Assembly (NCBI GenBank): GCA_902470475.1
Contig: CABRGT010000047.1
Location: 1 to 14,998 of the forward strand
DNA from: an uncultured Porphyromonadaceae bacterium
GTDB taxonomy: Bacteria > Bacteroidota > Bacteroidia > Bacteroidales > Muribaculaceae
DNA: 14,998 nucleotides
Direction: 5' to 3'
How positions within the stretch are numbered: the stretch's first letter is position 1; each line of letters begins with the position of its first letter. The position numbers and the translations under genes are program-made. The notes beneath the pieces are model-generated. The model searched no databases. It saw only the letters and a list, made by a program, of their open reading frames with translations, and was not told the origin of the DNA. Below are positions 1 through 7,347 of this stretch, piece after piece.

Positions 1-62
1 TTCTGGCGCCCCCACTGAAGGTTGTATGATACGGATATGTAGGGTGCACGCAGGTCGACGCC
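1..62 (-). pseudogene. Fragment of an outer-membrane barrel gene (3' end copy)
   Basis: Read on the minus strand this stretch encodes GVDLRAPYISVSYNLQWGRQ. It is nearly the same as the last barrel strand of the protein encoded at 577-2667 (RVDLRAPYVSVSYNLQWGRQ). Aligned with 644-704, I count about 7 mismatches in 61 positions, almost all silent, so the copy descends from a working gene. Similarity stops abruptly near 62. Beyond that the frame stays open to a TGA at 144-146 but has no start codon and nothing resembling a barrel. It could be the broken end of a paralogue whose remaining 3' part lies left of the window, or a recombination scar. Confidence 0.55.
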
Positions 63-185
63 CTCCGCTACCTCGAGAATGTCTATTACAATCTCCACGA
101 TGATGAAGGACGTCGAGCAGCGCAAAAACCGCTGATCAGACCGTCACATAGGATAAGCCAATACGAGCGTGGAGATCCGGCATTT

Positions 186-248
186 CCGAGGGCTCGGCCC
201 TGCGGGCTTCACCACTCGGTTAAGAACGGCCTCGCCCGCGCTGCGGGC
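186..248. repeat. Structured dispersed repeat, copy 1
   Basis: This 63-bp unit recurs at 419-481 and 4657-4717. The shared layout is an outer CCGAG...CTCGG pair, an inner GCCC-3nt-GGGC hairpin, a conserved linker TTAAGAACGGCCTC, and a closing hairpin GCCCGC-3nt-GCGGGC. In this copy the closing hairpin is 234-239 / 243-248 with loop GCT. No protein is supported: the frames differ between copies and have no start or context. Function is unknown; a REP-like intergenic element or a transcribed structured RNA are both possible. Confidence 0.8.
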
Positions 249-328
249 TTGGATTAGTGAACTTGATGGGAAAATACTTCTGCTGTTTGCTGTAAAGACG
301 AGACGTCTTCACTCCTTTGGCGCGGGGA

Positions 329-359
329 CAGCGGGTGCCGGGGGTGAAGCGGCTGACGG
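329..359. repeat. Copy of the C-terminal coding tail of the adjacent barrel gene
   Basis: These 31 bases match 578-608 at 29 positions. Positions 578-608 encode the final residues SVSRSTPGSR of the barrel gene together with part of its stop codon. In this copy the minus-strand frame reads on past the equivalent of the stop (TGT instead of TGA). It is a second, separate fragment of that gene's 3' end, in addition to the one at 1-62. It is flanked by structured repeat copies and by a small hairpin AAGACG-aga-CGTCTT at 295-309. Confidence 0.6.
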
Positions 360-418
360 TGCGAGGTGACTCACAGCATCACCCTCTCCGAGGGCTCTTT
401 TTGTAGAGGGGCTCTTTT

Positions 419-481
419 CCGAGGGCTCAGCCCTACGGGCTTCACCACTCGGTTAAGAACGGCCTCGCCCGCTCCGCGGGC
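419..481. repeat. Structured dispersed repeat, copy 2
   Basis: Second copy of the unit at 186-248, same length and orientation, differing at a few positions. The outer pair CCGAG (419-423)/CTCGG, inner hairpin GCCC-tac-GGGC and closing hairpin GCCCGC (467-472)-tcc-GCGGGC (476-481) are all kept. Just upstream, around 388-425, the sequence has two imperfect GGGCTCTTTT segments, as if the left edge had been partly duplicated. Confidence 0.8.
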
Positions 482-495
482 TCTACTCGTAGCGC

Positions 496-517
496 GGCTG
501 CTTGGAGGCTGCTTGGG
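496..517. repeat. Tandem 11-bp repeat
   Basis: GGCTGCTTGGA is followed immediately by GGCTGCTTGGG, two head-to-tail units differing in the last base. It lies in the non-coding stretch downstream of the barrel gene. No function can be read from it. Confidence 0.6.
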
Positions 518-519
518 GC

Positions 520-572
520 GCAGGCTGGAAAGCCTGCTCTCCATAGGCGCAGGCTTGGAGCGCATGCGCTCC
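520..572. other. Two perfect hairpins just past the end of the barrel gene
   Basis: The first hairpin is GCAGGCT (520-526), loop GGAA, AGCCTGC (531-537). The second is a perfect 16-bp palindrome GGAGCGCATGCGCTCC at 557-572, ending 4 bp from the TGA of the minus-strand barrel gene (577-579). Their place suggests 3'-end structures of that mRNA. Neither has a T-run after it in the minus direction, so a classical intrinsic terminator is not supported; RNA protection or a chance repeat are alternatives. Confidence 0.5.
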
Positions 573-576
573 TGGG

Positions 577-2667
577 TCAGCGGGAGCCGGGGGTGGAGCG
601 GCTGACGGAGGGGTCGGCGTCGATGAGTTTGCTGACGGAGCGCTTCTGGCGCCCCCACTGGAGGTTGTAGGAGACGGAGACGTAGGGGGCACGTAGGTCG
701 ACGCGCATGTGCTTTACATTTGAGTTAAAGCGATTGAGCTGGCGGCTGCCCTGGTCGTACCGGCCGAAGGGCATCAGCATGCCGACTCCGAACTGCCATT
801 TGCCCCGGTTGTATGACAGGTCGATAAGCGAGAAGTCCTCGCCCCAGGTGATGCGCTCGCCGAACAGAGTACGGGCGGCCTTGGTGTACTGTGCGGTAAG
901 GACGAAGCCGTAATGCATCAGCATAAGCTGCGCGGAACCGCTCCAGTTGTGGTTGTAGAGCCGATAGCCGGAGCCTTTCATGCGTTCGGCGCGATATTCG
1001 ATGCTCCCGGCGGCCATAAGCCAGTCGGGGATGATTTCGATCTGGGGCGAGAGGTTGAACCGGATGTTCCGGAGCCCGCGGCTGTTCTCGAACGTGGTGA
1101 TGAGCCGGCTGTCGTCCCAGTAAAGACGGGGTGTGATAGCGTCGGGGGAGCTGAAAGCGCTGATACCGAATGTTCCGTCGACCCGCGGCAGGCTGAAGCT
1201 GTAGCGGAAGCCGAGCATGTAGGAGCGCGAGGTCTTAAGATCAGGATTGCCGATCTGCCACTGGAAGCCGTCGGTCTGCTGGGGCGCGATGTTGGTCTCG
1301 GACAGCGAAGGCGACGTCTGCCACGAAGAGAAAGCCAGCCGCAAGCGATGGCCGGAATTAACCGAATAGGTGAGCGATGCCTGAGGGCGCACGTTCCACG
1401 AACTGTTGCCCTGATCGGATTCGCGCAGATGGAACGAGGAGTATTGGGCGCCCATTCCGGCCGTGAATGTAAAATCGCCCATGCGGCGGTAGTATTCGGC
1501 AAAGAAATATGCGTCGTCCTGTCGCTGATGGAACACACGGCCGGCGAGATTGCGGTAGACGGAGCGGTTGCGGTTGGCGCTATACGAAGCGCCGACTGTA
1601 AGGCGTCCCGCGCTCCACTGCCGGATGTAGTCGGCTTCGACGGCATATGCCTGATTGCGGTCGAGCACGTAGGTCGAGACATCGGTCAGCAGGTCTGTGG
1701 CTTCGGGAAGCCGCTCGCGGTAGTCCGAAAACGAGTGGCCGGCATAGAATGAGGCGCCGAAATCGACTACAAGAGTCTGCCTGTGGGGGAAATGATGTTC
1801 GAAATAGGCAGAGAACGACGGCGTAGTTCCCTGTGAGCCGCGGCCATTGTCAAGGTAAATGCCGCTGCCGGAGTCGCTGAGCCGGAGCAGCCCCCTGTAT
1901 CGTTCACCGGCAGAGATATTTCTGAAAGCATCCAGCGACACGTAAAAGACCGTGGTATCGGGGCGGATGTAGCTGTAAGTCAGCCAGGCGTATGCGCGAT
2001 TGTCGTCGGCAGAGCCGTCAATAGGCTGCTCGGTGCGGGTCAGTGAATTACCGTCGGGGTATGTGAATGTCTCGCTGTAGTCGCGATGGGCATGTAGGCC
2101 GTCAGTCATTTTGTAAATGGCTCCGGCGCTCCACTGCGATCGGCCCAGATTGAGCTTCACATCGGCCGAATAATTGCCGAAGCGGGCATTCAGTGCAGGC
2201 CGGGCGCTGAGCATCAGCGATCCGCCGGCCGAAGGGTTGGCCACGATGAGATTGAGCACGTACGAGGCACCGTTGTAGCGCAGGCCGGGATTGTCGATCC
2301 ACTCGACCCGCCTGATCGACTCGGGCAAAAGCGAGCGGACCTGCTCGGGGGTCGCCTCGCGGCCGTTGATGCGCAGCTGCACGGGCTGACCGCTTGCCGT
2401 GACGGAGCCCATGACGTCGTTGACGGTGAGCGTGGGGATCATCAGATTATTGAGGAGCTGCATGCCGTTGGCGGCATTGCAGACCGCGGTCGCCGACGGA
2501 TAGAGCACGTCCATGTCGGGCTTGCGGATGATGCGGGGTGCCTCGATGACGATTTCGTCGAGAGCCTGAACGGCGGCGGTGTCGGCACTTTCCTGTGCGG
2601 GAGCGGCAGCGGGAAGCAGAATTGCTGAAACCGCGGCCATGAATTTTCCAAGGGATGTAGTTTTCAT
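577..2667 (-). CDS. Outer-membrane beta-barrel protein, TonB-dependent-receptor-like
   Basis: The 696-residue product starts with a signal peptide (MKTTSLGKFMAAVSAILLPAAAPA, likely cut before QES). A TonB-box-like DEIVIEA follows, then a plug-like segment, roughly residues 35-150 (NDVMGSVTASGQPVQLRING, then a VEWIDNPGLRYNGASYVLNL stretch), and then a long alternating aromatic barrel ending VSVSYNLQW. This fits the Bacteroidota outer-membrane beta-barrel family related to TonB-dependent receptors. There is no N-terminal carboxypeptidase-like domain and no SusD partner next to it, so the substrate cannot be told. A GTG at 2694 is in frame, but the promoter-like site at 2699-2731 would start transcription near 2692, leaving the ATG at 2667 as the sensible start. 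A tail of about 30 residues follows the last strand. A fragment at 1-62 and another at 329-359 match this gene's 3' end. Confidence 0.85.
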   Translation of the reverse strand: MKTTSLGKFMAAVSAILLPAAAPAQESADTAAVQALDEIVIEAPRIIRKPDMDVLYPSATAVCNAANGMQLLNNLMIPTLTVNDVMGSVTASGQPVQLRINGREATPEQVRSLLPESIRRVEWIDNPGLRYNGASYVLNLIVANPSAGGSLMLSARPALNARFGNYSADVKLNLGRSQWSAGAIYKMTDGLHAHRDYSETFTYPDGNSLTRTEQPIDGSADDNRAYAWLTYSYIRPDTTVFYVSLDAFRNISAGERYRGLLRLSDSGSGIYLDNGRGSQGTTPSFSAYFEHHFPHRQTLVVDFGASFYAGHSFSDYRERLPEATDLLTDVSTYVLDRNQAYAVEADYIRQWSAGRLTVGASYSANRNRSVYRNLAGRVFHQRQDDAYFFAEYYRRMGDFTFTAGMGAQYSSFHLRESDQGNSSWNVRPQASLTYSVNSGHRLRLAFSSWQTSPSLSETNIAPQQTDGFQWQIGNPDLKTSRSYMLGFRYSFSLPRVDGTFGISAFSSPDAITPRLYWDDSRLITTFENSRGLRNIRFNLSPQIEIIPDWLMAAGSIEYRAERMKGSGYRLYNHNWSGSAQLMLMHYGFVLTAQYTKAARTLFGERITWGEDFSLIDLSYNRGKWQFGVGMLMPFGRYDQGSRQLNRFNSNVKHMRVDLRAPYVSVSYNLQWGRQKRSVSKLIDADPSVSRSTPGSR

Positions 2668-2698
2668 ATTGCGATATGTTTTTATTGATTTCACACCG

Positions 2699-2731
2699 CA
2701 AAATTAGGCCTAAACCGATCTTAACGCCAAA
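2699..2731 (-). promoter_or_regulatory. Bacteroidota-type promoter for the barrel gene
   Basis: On the minus strand TTTG (2728-2731) is followed by 21 nt and then TAATTTTG (2699-2706). This matches the known Bacteroidota housekeeping consensus TTTG...TAnnTTTG exactly. The predicted start of transcription is near 2692, giving a leader of about 25 nt before the ATG at 2667. It also argues against the upstream GTG. Confidence 0.75.
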
Positions 2732-2762
2732 AGTAAAAGTCTTAATAAGTCAGAGCTAACAC

Positions 2763-2775
2763 ACTGAATATCAGT
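2763..2775. promoter_or_regulatory. Short inverted repeat upstream of the barrel promoter
   Basis: ACTGA-ata-TCAGT is a perfect 5-bp inverted repeat about 30 bp upstream of the -33 element. It could be a regulator site (activator position), or part of the 3' end of the preceding regulator gene's transcript. It is short enough to be chance. Confidence 0.25.
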
Positions 2776-2827
2776 ATAGACAAAATCAAAATATCTTAAC
2801 GGATCATCGGGCGGTCCAAACGAGCCC

Positions 2828-4477
2828 TTAAACCTCGGGCCGCTGCCGCAGGAAGGCGACAATATCTTCCTTTTCGGGGACGCCGAGTTTCTTTCGGATG
2901 GAAGACTTGCGGACATAGATTGTGGCGGTGGTCTGGCCGGTGATGACGCTGATCTCCTTGGTGGAGAATCCGGCTATCATCAGGACGATTATCTGTTGCT
3001 CTTTGGGAGTGAGAATGTCGCCATATTGATGGTGGAGCTTGCTGTAGAATCCGGAATATAGGCTGTCGATCATCCCGAACACCTTTTCCCAGTCGACAAG
3101 GCCGCCGTTGGTTTCGCCGTCGATAGCCGAGATTTTGCGCAGTAGCTCGCGATTCTGTTCGGTGGGTGTCTCGGCGACCATCCTGATTATGCCGAGCTGC
3201 TGGAGCATCATCCCACGGAGTGTTGACGAGTCTGATGTCTGCTGCGCGGGCGCGGATCTGTATTCGTCGACCATTTTCTGCAACGCCTCGATGCGTTCCT
3301 CATTGTCGCGTTCACGCTGACGGCGAGCTCTGATTATCCATGCGCTCGCGCCCAGAATCAATAGCGCCGCAAGGCTTATGAGAAGTATAATCACCGTCTT
3401 TTGTCTGCTTTCGGCTTTCAGGGCCAGAGCGCGGTTCTGCTGGTACAAGGCCCCCCTTTCGGACTCCCACTGGGAAGCCTTCATGCGGTTGAACCGCTCA
3501 TTCTGTCCGTTGTTCAGTCTGGCTATCTGCATCAGCTTTATGCGTCCGGTTCGGTTGATATCAATCACCGCATGGAGCATATTGCTGTAGCTGCGGAAGT
3601 AAGCGTCGTCATCGCCCCTCATTTTGTAGGCGAGGCTGTCGGCGATTGCCAGATAACGGGCGGCGAGGTCCACATCGTCCCTGTTCAAGGCATTGATTGC
3701 GCGTTGGAAATTAAGCTGGTCGGCAGCTTCATTATCAGGGCCTGCCATGCTGAATATCTTATTGATCAGTGTGTCGCTTTCGTATTCGCGACCGGCTTCG
3801 GAGAGGAGCTGAGCCCGTTCGATTGTAAATATAAACTGCTTTTCCTTCTGCTTGTTGTTGCGGGCACAGTCGATAAGTTCGTTGTTCAGCTGAAGAGCGG
3901 AGTCCGTCATTCCGGAGTACAGATAGCCTGCCAAGAGCATATATTTTGCCTCCAGCTTCCTCAATGAATCCGTCTCAATCTCATAAAGTCTCTCCGCAAG
4001 CGGTATGATCTCGTTGCCGCTATACTCGGACGCGCCGAGCATTACACGGTATCTCAACGTCTCGGCCATCAATGTATCGGGGACAGCGGGCAATGCGACA
4101 AGCGAATCGAGCACGGCAATAGAGCCTTTGGTATCGCCAACCCAAAACTTATAGAATGCAAGTGCGGTGCCGCTGCGGATATCTTTCACTAAATCCTTTC
4201 CACGATAATATTCGTGCGCGAAATAAATAAGTGAGTCGCCGACCATGGAGCGGTTGGCCTTCATGTGGCCGTAAGCCCTGAGGTAATGGAGCTTCGCTTT
4301 CAAGGAGTCGGGGCCGAGGTCGGAGGGGTCAATCGCCTCGAGTATAGCCAAGGCGCTGTCGGGACTGCTCTCCATAAGCTGTCCGGCCCGGGTTATCGCC
4401 CTGTCGTACTGGGACATGGGCTTCGAGCATGATGCGAATGCCAAAATAGCCAAAAGGAAAAGTATGATATTTTTCAT
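2828..4477 (-). CDS. Membrane-anchored TPR regulator with C-terminal LuxR-type HTH
   Basis: The 549-residue protein starts with a lipoprotein-like signal (MKNIILFLLAILAFASC, candidate lipobox Cys17). A helical TPR-like region covers roughly residues 20-330. A single transmembrane segment lies near 361-382 (TVIILLISLAALLILGASAW), followed by a charged, coiled-coil-prone stretch at about 385-408. The C-terminus (about 488-545: LTPKEQQIIVLMIAGFSTKEISVITGQ onward) is a LuxR/GerE helix-turn-helix. This is a known Bacteroidota architecture: a periplasmic sensor half joined through the membrane to a cytoplasmic DNA-binding half. No kinase or receiver domain is present. Ligand and targets are unknown; the downstream barrel gene on the same strand is a natural candidate target, by position only. 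Transcription probably starts from the box at 4501-4508. Confidence 0.85.
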   Translation of the reverse strand: MKNIILFLLAILAFASCSKPMSQYDRAITRAGQLMESSPDSALAILEAIDPSDLGPDSLKAKLHYLRAYGHMKANRSMVGDSLIYFAHEYYRGKDLVKDIRSGTALAFYKFWVGDTKGSIAVLDSLVALPAVPDTLMAETLRYRVMLGASEYSGNEIIPLAERLYEIETDSLRKLEAKYMLLAGYLYSGMTDSALQLNNELIDCARNNKQKEKQFIFTIERAQLLSEAGREYESDTLINKIFSMAGPDNEAADQLNFQRAINALNRDDVDLAARYLAIADSLAYKMRGDDDAYFRSYSNMLHAVIDINRTGRIKLMQIARLNNGQNERFNRMKASQWESERGALYQQNRALALKAESRQKTVIILLISLAALLILGASAWIIRARRQRERDNEERIEALQKMVDEYRSAPAQQTSDSSTLRGMMLQQLGIIRMVAETPTEQNRELLRKISAIDGETNGGLVDWEKVFGMIDSLYSGFYSKLHHQYGDILTPKEQQIIVLMIAGFSTKEISVITGQTTATIYVRKSSIRKKLGVPEKEDIVAFLRQRPEV

Positions 4478-4500
4478 TGCCGGGCAGAAGATTTGTCAAG

Positions 4501-4508
4501 CAAATTTA
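4501..4508 (-). promoter_or_regulatory. Minus-7 element for the TPR/LuxR regulator
   Basis: The minus strand reads TAAATTTG, an exact TAnnTTTG match, about 24 nt upstream of the ATG at 4477. A good TTTG at the expected distance farther upstream is missing, so only the -7 half is supported. Confidence 0.55.
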
Positions 4509-4550
4509 CGATAAATTTTCAAGCCAGGAATATAATTTTGAGAAAATAGT

Positions 4551-4785
4551 GGAGGTCGCAGAACGAGGACGGCGGCTTCGCTGACGGCTCTACAATGTGT
4601 AGCCGGGTATCACGGCGTCACCCGCTCCGCGGGCTCTATGGTGTGAGGGATGCTGTCCGAGGGCTTGCCCTGTGGGCTTCACCCTCGGTTAAGAACAGCC
4701 TCGCCTGCTCCGCAGGCTGCCTTTTCCGAGGCTTCGCATGCTGGTGGTAAACCTTGCGGCGGTGGTCGCAGACGTGGACGGCGGC
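4551..4785. other. Gene-free spacer between the regulator and lpxD
   Basis: The gap 4478-4920 (443 bp) holds no gene I can support. This part contains a 25-bp motif seen twice (4551-4575 and 4761-4785, sharing GGTCGCAG and GGACGGCGGC), a small hairpin CTAC-aatgt-GTAG near 4590-4602, a half copy of the structured repeat (about 4621-4638, CCCGC-tcc-GCGGG followed by CTCTA) and the full copy at 4657-4717. Together with 1-576 it looks like repeat-rich intergenic DNA. Confidence 0.5.
4657..4717. repeat. Structured dispersed repeat, copy 3
   Basis: Third copy, 61 bp, same orientation as copies 1 and 2, about 4.2 kb away. The closing hairpin is GCCTGC (4703-4708)-tcc-GCAGGC (4712-4717). Relative to copies 1 and 2, a C-to-T change on one side is matched by a G-to-A change on the other (4706 with 4714), so the pairing is preserved by compensating change. 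The outer CCGAG/CTCGG and inner GCCC-tgt-GGGC pairs are also kept. Confidence 0.8.
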
Positions 4786-4883
4786 AATGCTGGTGGATGG
4801 GATTTCGGCACAAATGGGGGCGGCAACGGGGGTAAATGTGCAATAAAAGGGGGAAAGATTGCCTGTATATGGATTTTTTTTGC

Positions 4884-4891
4884 GACCTTTG
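4884..4891 (+). promoter_or_regulatory. Possible minus-7 element of the lpx operon
   Basis: GACCTTTG matches TAnnTTTG at all but the first base and lies 29 bp before the lpxD ATG. TTG at 4859-4861 is 22 nt upstream, slightly long for the -33 element. It is the best candidate in the spacer but weak. Confidence 0.35.
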
Positions 4892-4920
4892 CAAATTGAA
4901 AGGTAATACAATCGATTGAG

Positions 4921-5955
4921 ATGGAATTTAAAGCAAGTCAGATAGCGGCGGCGGTCGGCGGCACACTGGTCGGGAATCCCGACGCAACTGTGTCGACCTT
5001 CGGCAAGATCGAGGAAGCCGGCCCGGGCGCCATCACGTTTTTAGCCAATCCCAAGTACACACATTATATATATAGCACTCAGGCATCGGTGGTGCTCGTG
5101 AGAGACAGTTTCGAGCCTGAGCATGAGGTCGAAGCCACTCTCATAAAGGTGGCCGACCCGTACGCCACGCTCTCGCAGCTGCTGCAGATGGTATCCGAGG
5201 CCATGAATCCGGCCAAACGGGGCATCGAGCAGCCTTGCCACATAGCGGACGGCGTGGAGATCAGCGACGACTGCTATGTAGGCGCATTCGCCTACATAGG
5301 GCGCGGCGCCAAGATCGGCAGTGGCGTTCAGATCTATCCGCAGGCTTATGTCGGCGACGGCGCTGTCGTGGGCGACGGCACGATAATCTATCCCGGAGCG
5401 AAAATCTACCACGGCTGCCGCATAGGACGCCGGTGCGTGATACACGCCGGAGCTGTGATCGGCGCTGACGGGTTCGGCTTCGCGCCTCTGGCCGACGGCA
5501 CATACAGCAAGATTCCGCAGATCGGCATCGTGGAGATAGCCGACGACGTGGAAATCGGCGCCAACACGACGGTGGACCGCGCCACGATGGGTGCGACGGT
5601 GATTGAACGCGGCGTGAAGCTCGACAATCTGATACAGGCGGCACACAACAGCCACATAGGCCACGACACGGTGATAGCAGCGCAGACCGGCATAGCCGGC
5701 TCCACGAAGGTGGGCGCCAACTGCATGATCGGGGGCCAGGTGGGCTTCGCCGGACACATCAGCGTGGGCGACCGCGTGAATATCGGCGCGCAGAGCGGCA
5801 TCCCCGGCAATGTGGCCGACGGGCAGACCGTGATGGGTTATCCGGCGGTGAACGCACGTGACTTCATGCGCCAGAGTGTGTACGTGAAGCGCCTGGCGGA
5901 ACTGTTCGACCGCGTGCGCAGCCTTGAAAAATCGTCCAATGAAAACAAAAAATAA
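4921..5955 (+). CDS. lpxD: UDP-3-O-acylglucosamine N-acyltransferase LpxD
   Basis: LpxD transfers a second 3-hydroxyacyl chain from acyl-ACP to the 2-amino group of UDP-3-O-acylglucosamine, the third step of lipid A synthesis, in the cytoplasm. The 344-residue length is normal. Residues 1-105 form the N-terminal uridine-binding domain (MEFKASQIAAAVGGTLVG, ITFLANPKY). Residues about 108-310 are left-handed beta-helix hexapeptide repeats, and a C-terminal helix follows. The family's catalytic histidine is in DNLIQAAHNSHIGHD (His242, equivalent to E. coli His239). A second conserved histidine is in GGQVGFAGHISVGD (His279). The start is the only well-placed ATG. It is first in the lpx operon, 6 nt before lpxC-fabZ. 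Confidence 0.97.
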   Translation: MEFKASQIAAAVGGTLVGNPDATVSTFGKIEEAGPGAITFLANPKYTHYIYSTQASVVLVRDSFEPEHEVEATLIKVADPYATLSQLLQMVSEAMNPAKRGIEQPCHIADGVEISDDCYVGAFAYIGRGAKIGSGVQIYPQAYVGDGAVVGDGTIIYPGAKIYHGCRIGRRCVIHAGAVIGADGFGFAPLADGTYSKIPQIGIVEIADDVEIGANTTVDRATMGATVIERGVKLDNLIQAAHNSHIGHDTVIAAQTGIAGSTKVGANCMIGGQVGFAGHISVGDRVNIGAQSGIPGNVADGQTVMGYPAVNARDFMRQSVYVKRLAELFDRVRSLEKSSNENKK

Positions 5956-5961
5956 CGATAT

Positions 5962-7344
5962 ATGAAGCAATTAACTCTCAGCACTTCATTTACGGTCAGC
6001 GGCAAGGGCCTCCACACAGGCCGCGAGCTGACAGCCGAATTCTGCCCGGCTCCGGACAACCACGGCTATAAGATCCAGCGCACCGACCTCGAGGGCGAAC
6101 CCGTGATCGACTGCCTGGCCGAATTTGTGACCTCGACATGCCGCGGCACGGTCCTGACGAAGGGCGACGTGACGGTGAGCACCATCGAGCATGCCATGGC
6201 GGCACTGTACGCCTCGGGCGTGGACAACTGTCTGATCAAGGTCGACGGTCCCGAGATCCCGATTCTCGACGGCAGCGCGCGGCCCTACGTCGAGGCCATA
6301 GAGAAGGTCGGCCTGACCGAGCAGAAACTCGACAAGGACTTCTATATCGTAAAGCACAAGATTGAAATCGCCGACGAGGCCACCGGATCGAAGATCATGA
6401 TCCTGCCCGACGACGAATTCAGCGTAGAGGTAAAGGTGAACTTCAACTCGCCGGTGCTGGCCAACCAGTATGCGTCGATGGAGCATGTGGACGAGTTCAG
6501 CCGCGAGATCGCTCCGGCGCGTACGTTCGTGTTCGTGCGCGAGATCGAGCCGCTGCTGAAGGCGGGCATGATCAAGGGGGGCGACCTCGACAACGCCATC
6601 GTGATCTACGACAGCCCCATGTCGGAGCAGGCACTGAAGGACGTTGCGGCGCTCGTAGGCGTGGAATGCCCGCGAATCGAGTCGTACGGCTACATCAACA
6701 CAGACCCGCTGCAGTTCGACAACGAGCCGGCGCGCCACAAGCTGCTGGACATCATCGGCGATCTGGCTCTGACCGGCCGCCCGCTCAAGGGCAAGGTGAT
6801 AGCCACCAAGCCGGGCCACGGCATCAACACCACGATGGCCAAGGAAATCCGCCGCGACATCAAGCGGCAGGACATACAGGCTCCGGCCTACGACCAGAAC
6901 AAGGAAGCGCTGATGGACAACAACCGCATCCGCGAGCTGCTCCCGCACCGCTACCCGTTCCTGCTGGTGGACAAGGTGATAGAGATGGGTACACAGTACA
7001 TCGTGGGCGTGAAGAACGTGACGACGAACGAGCCTTTCTTCCAGGGCCACTTCCCGCAGGAGCCGGTAATGCCGGGCGTGCTGATGGTGGAGGCCATGGC
7101 GCAGACGGGCGGCCTGCTGGTTCTCTCGACCGTGGACGAACCGGAGCGCTACTCGACTTACTTCATGAAGATCGACAACGTGAAATTCCGCCAGAAGGTA
7201 GTGCCGGGCGACACGCTGCTCTTCCACGTATCGTTCATGACCGAGATGCGCCGCGGATGTGCGGTGATGAAAGGCCGTGCGTTCGTGGGCGAAAAGGTGG
7301 TGTGTGAGTGCGAGTTCATGGCACAGATCGTTAAAAACAAGTAA
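5962..7344 (+). CDS. lpxC/fabZ: Bifunctional LpxC deacetylase / FabZ dehydratase fusion
   Basis: The 460-residue product joins two enzymes. Residues 1 to about 305 are LpxC, the zinc deacetylase of the committed lipid A step. Its zinc ligands are visible as His77 (STIEH), His259 and Asp263 (ARHKLLD), with Glu76 as the likely base and His286 (KPGHGINT) as the second catalytic residue. Residues about 320-460 are FabZ, the 3-hydroxyacyl-ACP dehydratase, with LLPHRYPFLLVDKV, catalytic His363 (QGHFP) and Glu377 (GVLMVEAMAQ). A linker of about 15 residues (QDIQAPAYDQNKEAL) connects them. The fusion is characteristic of Bacteroidota and is intact here. It lies 6 nt after lpxD and 3 nt before lpxA, so translation is probably coupled. 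FabZ competes with lipid A synthesis for 3-hydroxyacyl-ACP, so the fusion ties fatty acid and lipid A flux. Confidence 0.98.
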   Translation: MKQLTLSTSFTVSGKGLHTGRELTAEFCPAPDNHGYKIQRTDLEGEPVIDCLAEFVTSTCRGTVLTKGDVTVSTIEHAMAALYASGVDNCLIKVDGPEIPILDGSARPYVEAIEKVGLTEQKLDKDFYIVKHKIEIADEATGSKIMILPDDEFSVEVKVNFNSPVLANQYASMEHVDEFSREIAPARTFVFVREIEPLLKAGMIKGGDLDNAIVIYDSPMSEQALKDVAALVGVECPRIESYGYINTDPLQFDNEPARHKLLDIIGDLALTGRPLKGKVIATKPGHGINTTMAKEIRRDIKRQDIQAPAYDQNKEALMDNNRIRELLPHRYPFLLVDKVIEMGTQYIVGVKNVTTNEPFFQGHFPQEPVMPGVLMVEAMAQTGGLLVLSTVDEPERYSTYFMKIDNVKFRQKVVPGDTLLFHVSFMTEMRRGCAVMKGRAFVGEKVVCECEFMAQIVKNK

Positions 7345-7347
7345 AAG

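Noticed and set aside
79..135. Short plus-strand frame MSITISTMMKDVEQRKNR
   Set aside because: Only 18 codons, no support from context, and it lies at a recombination-like junction.
169..605. Small frames over the structured repeats
   Set aside because: Similar peptides arise only because the DNA repeat recurs; starts, lengths and flanks differ between copies, and the conserved property is base pairing.
913..1752. Plus-strand frame opposite the barrel gene
   Set aside because: It is a mirror of the barrel coding sequence; the minus-strand product has a signal peptide, plug and barrel.
5962..7344. LpxC-FabZ fusion as a novelty
   Set aside because: This fusion is a known and typical feature of Bacteroidota.
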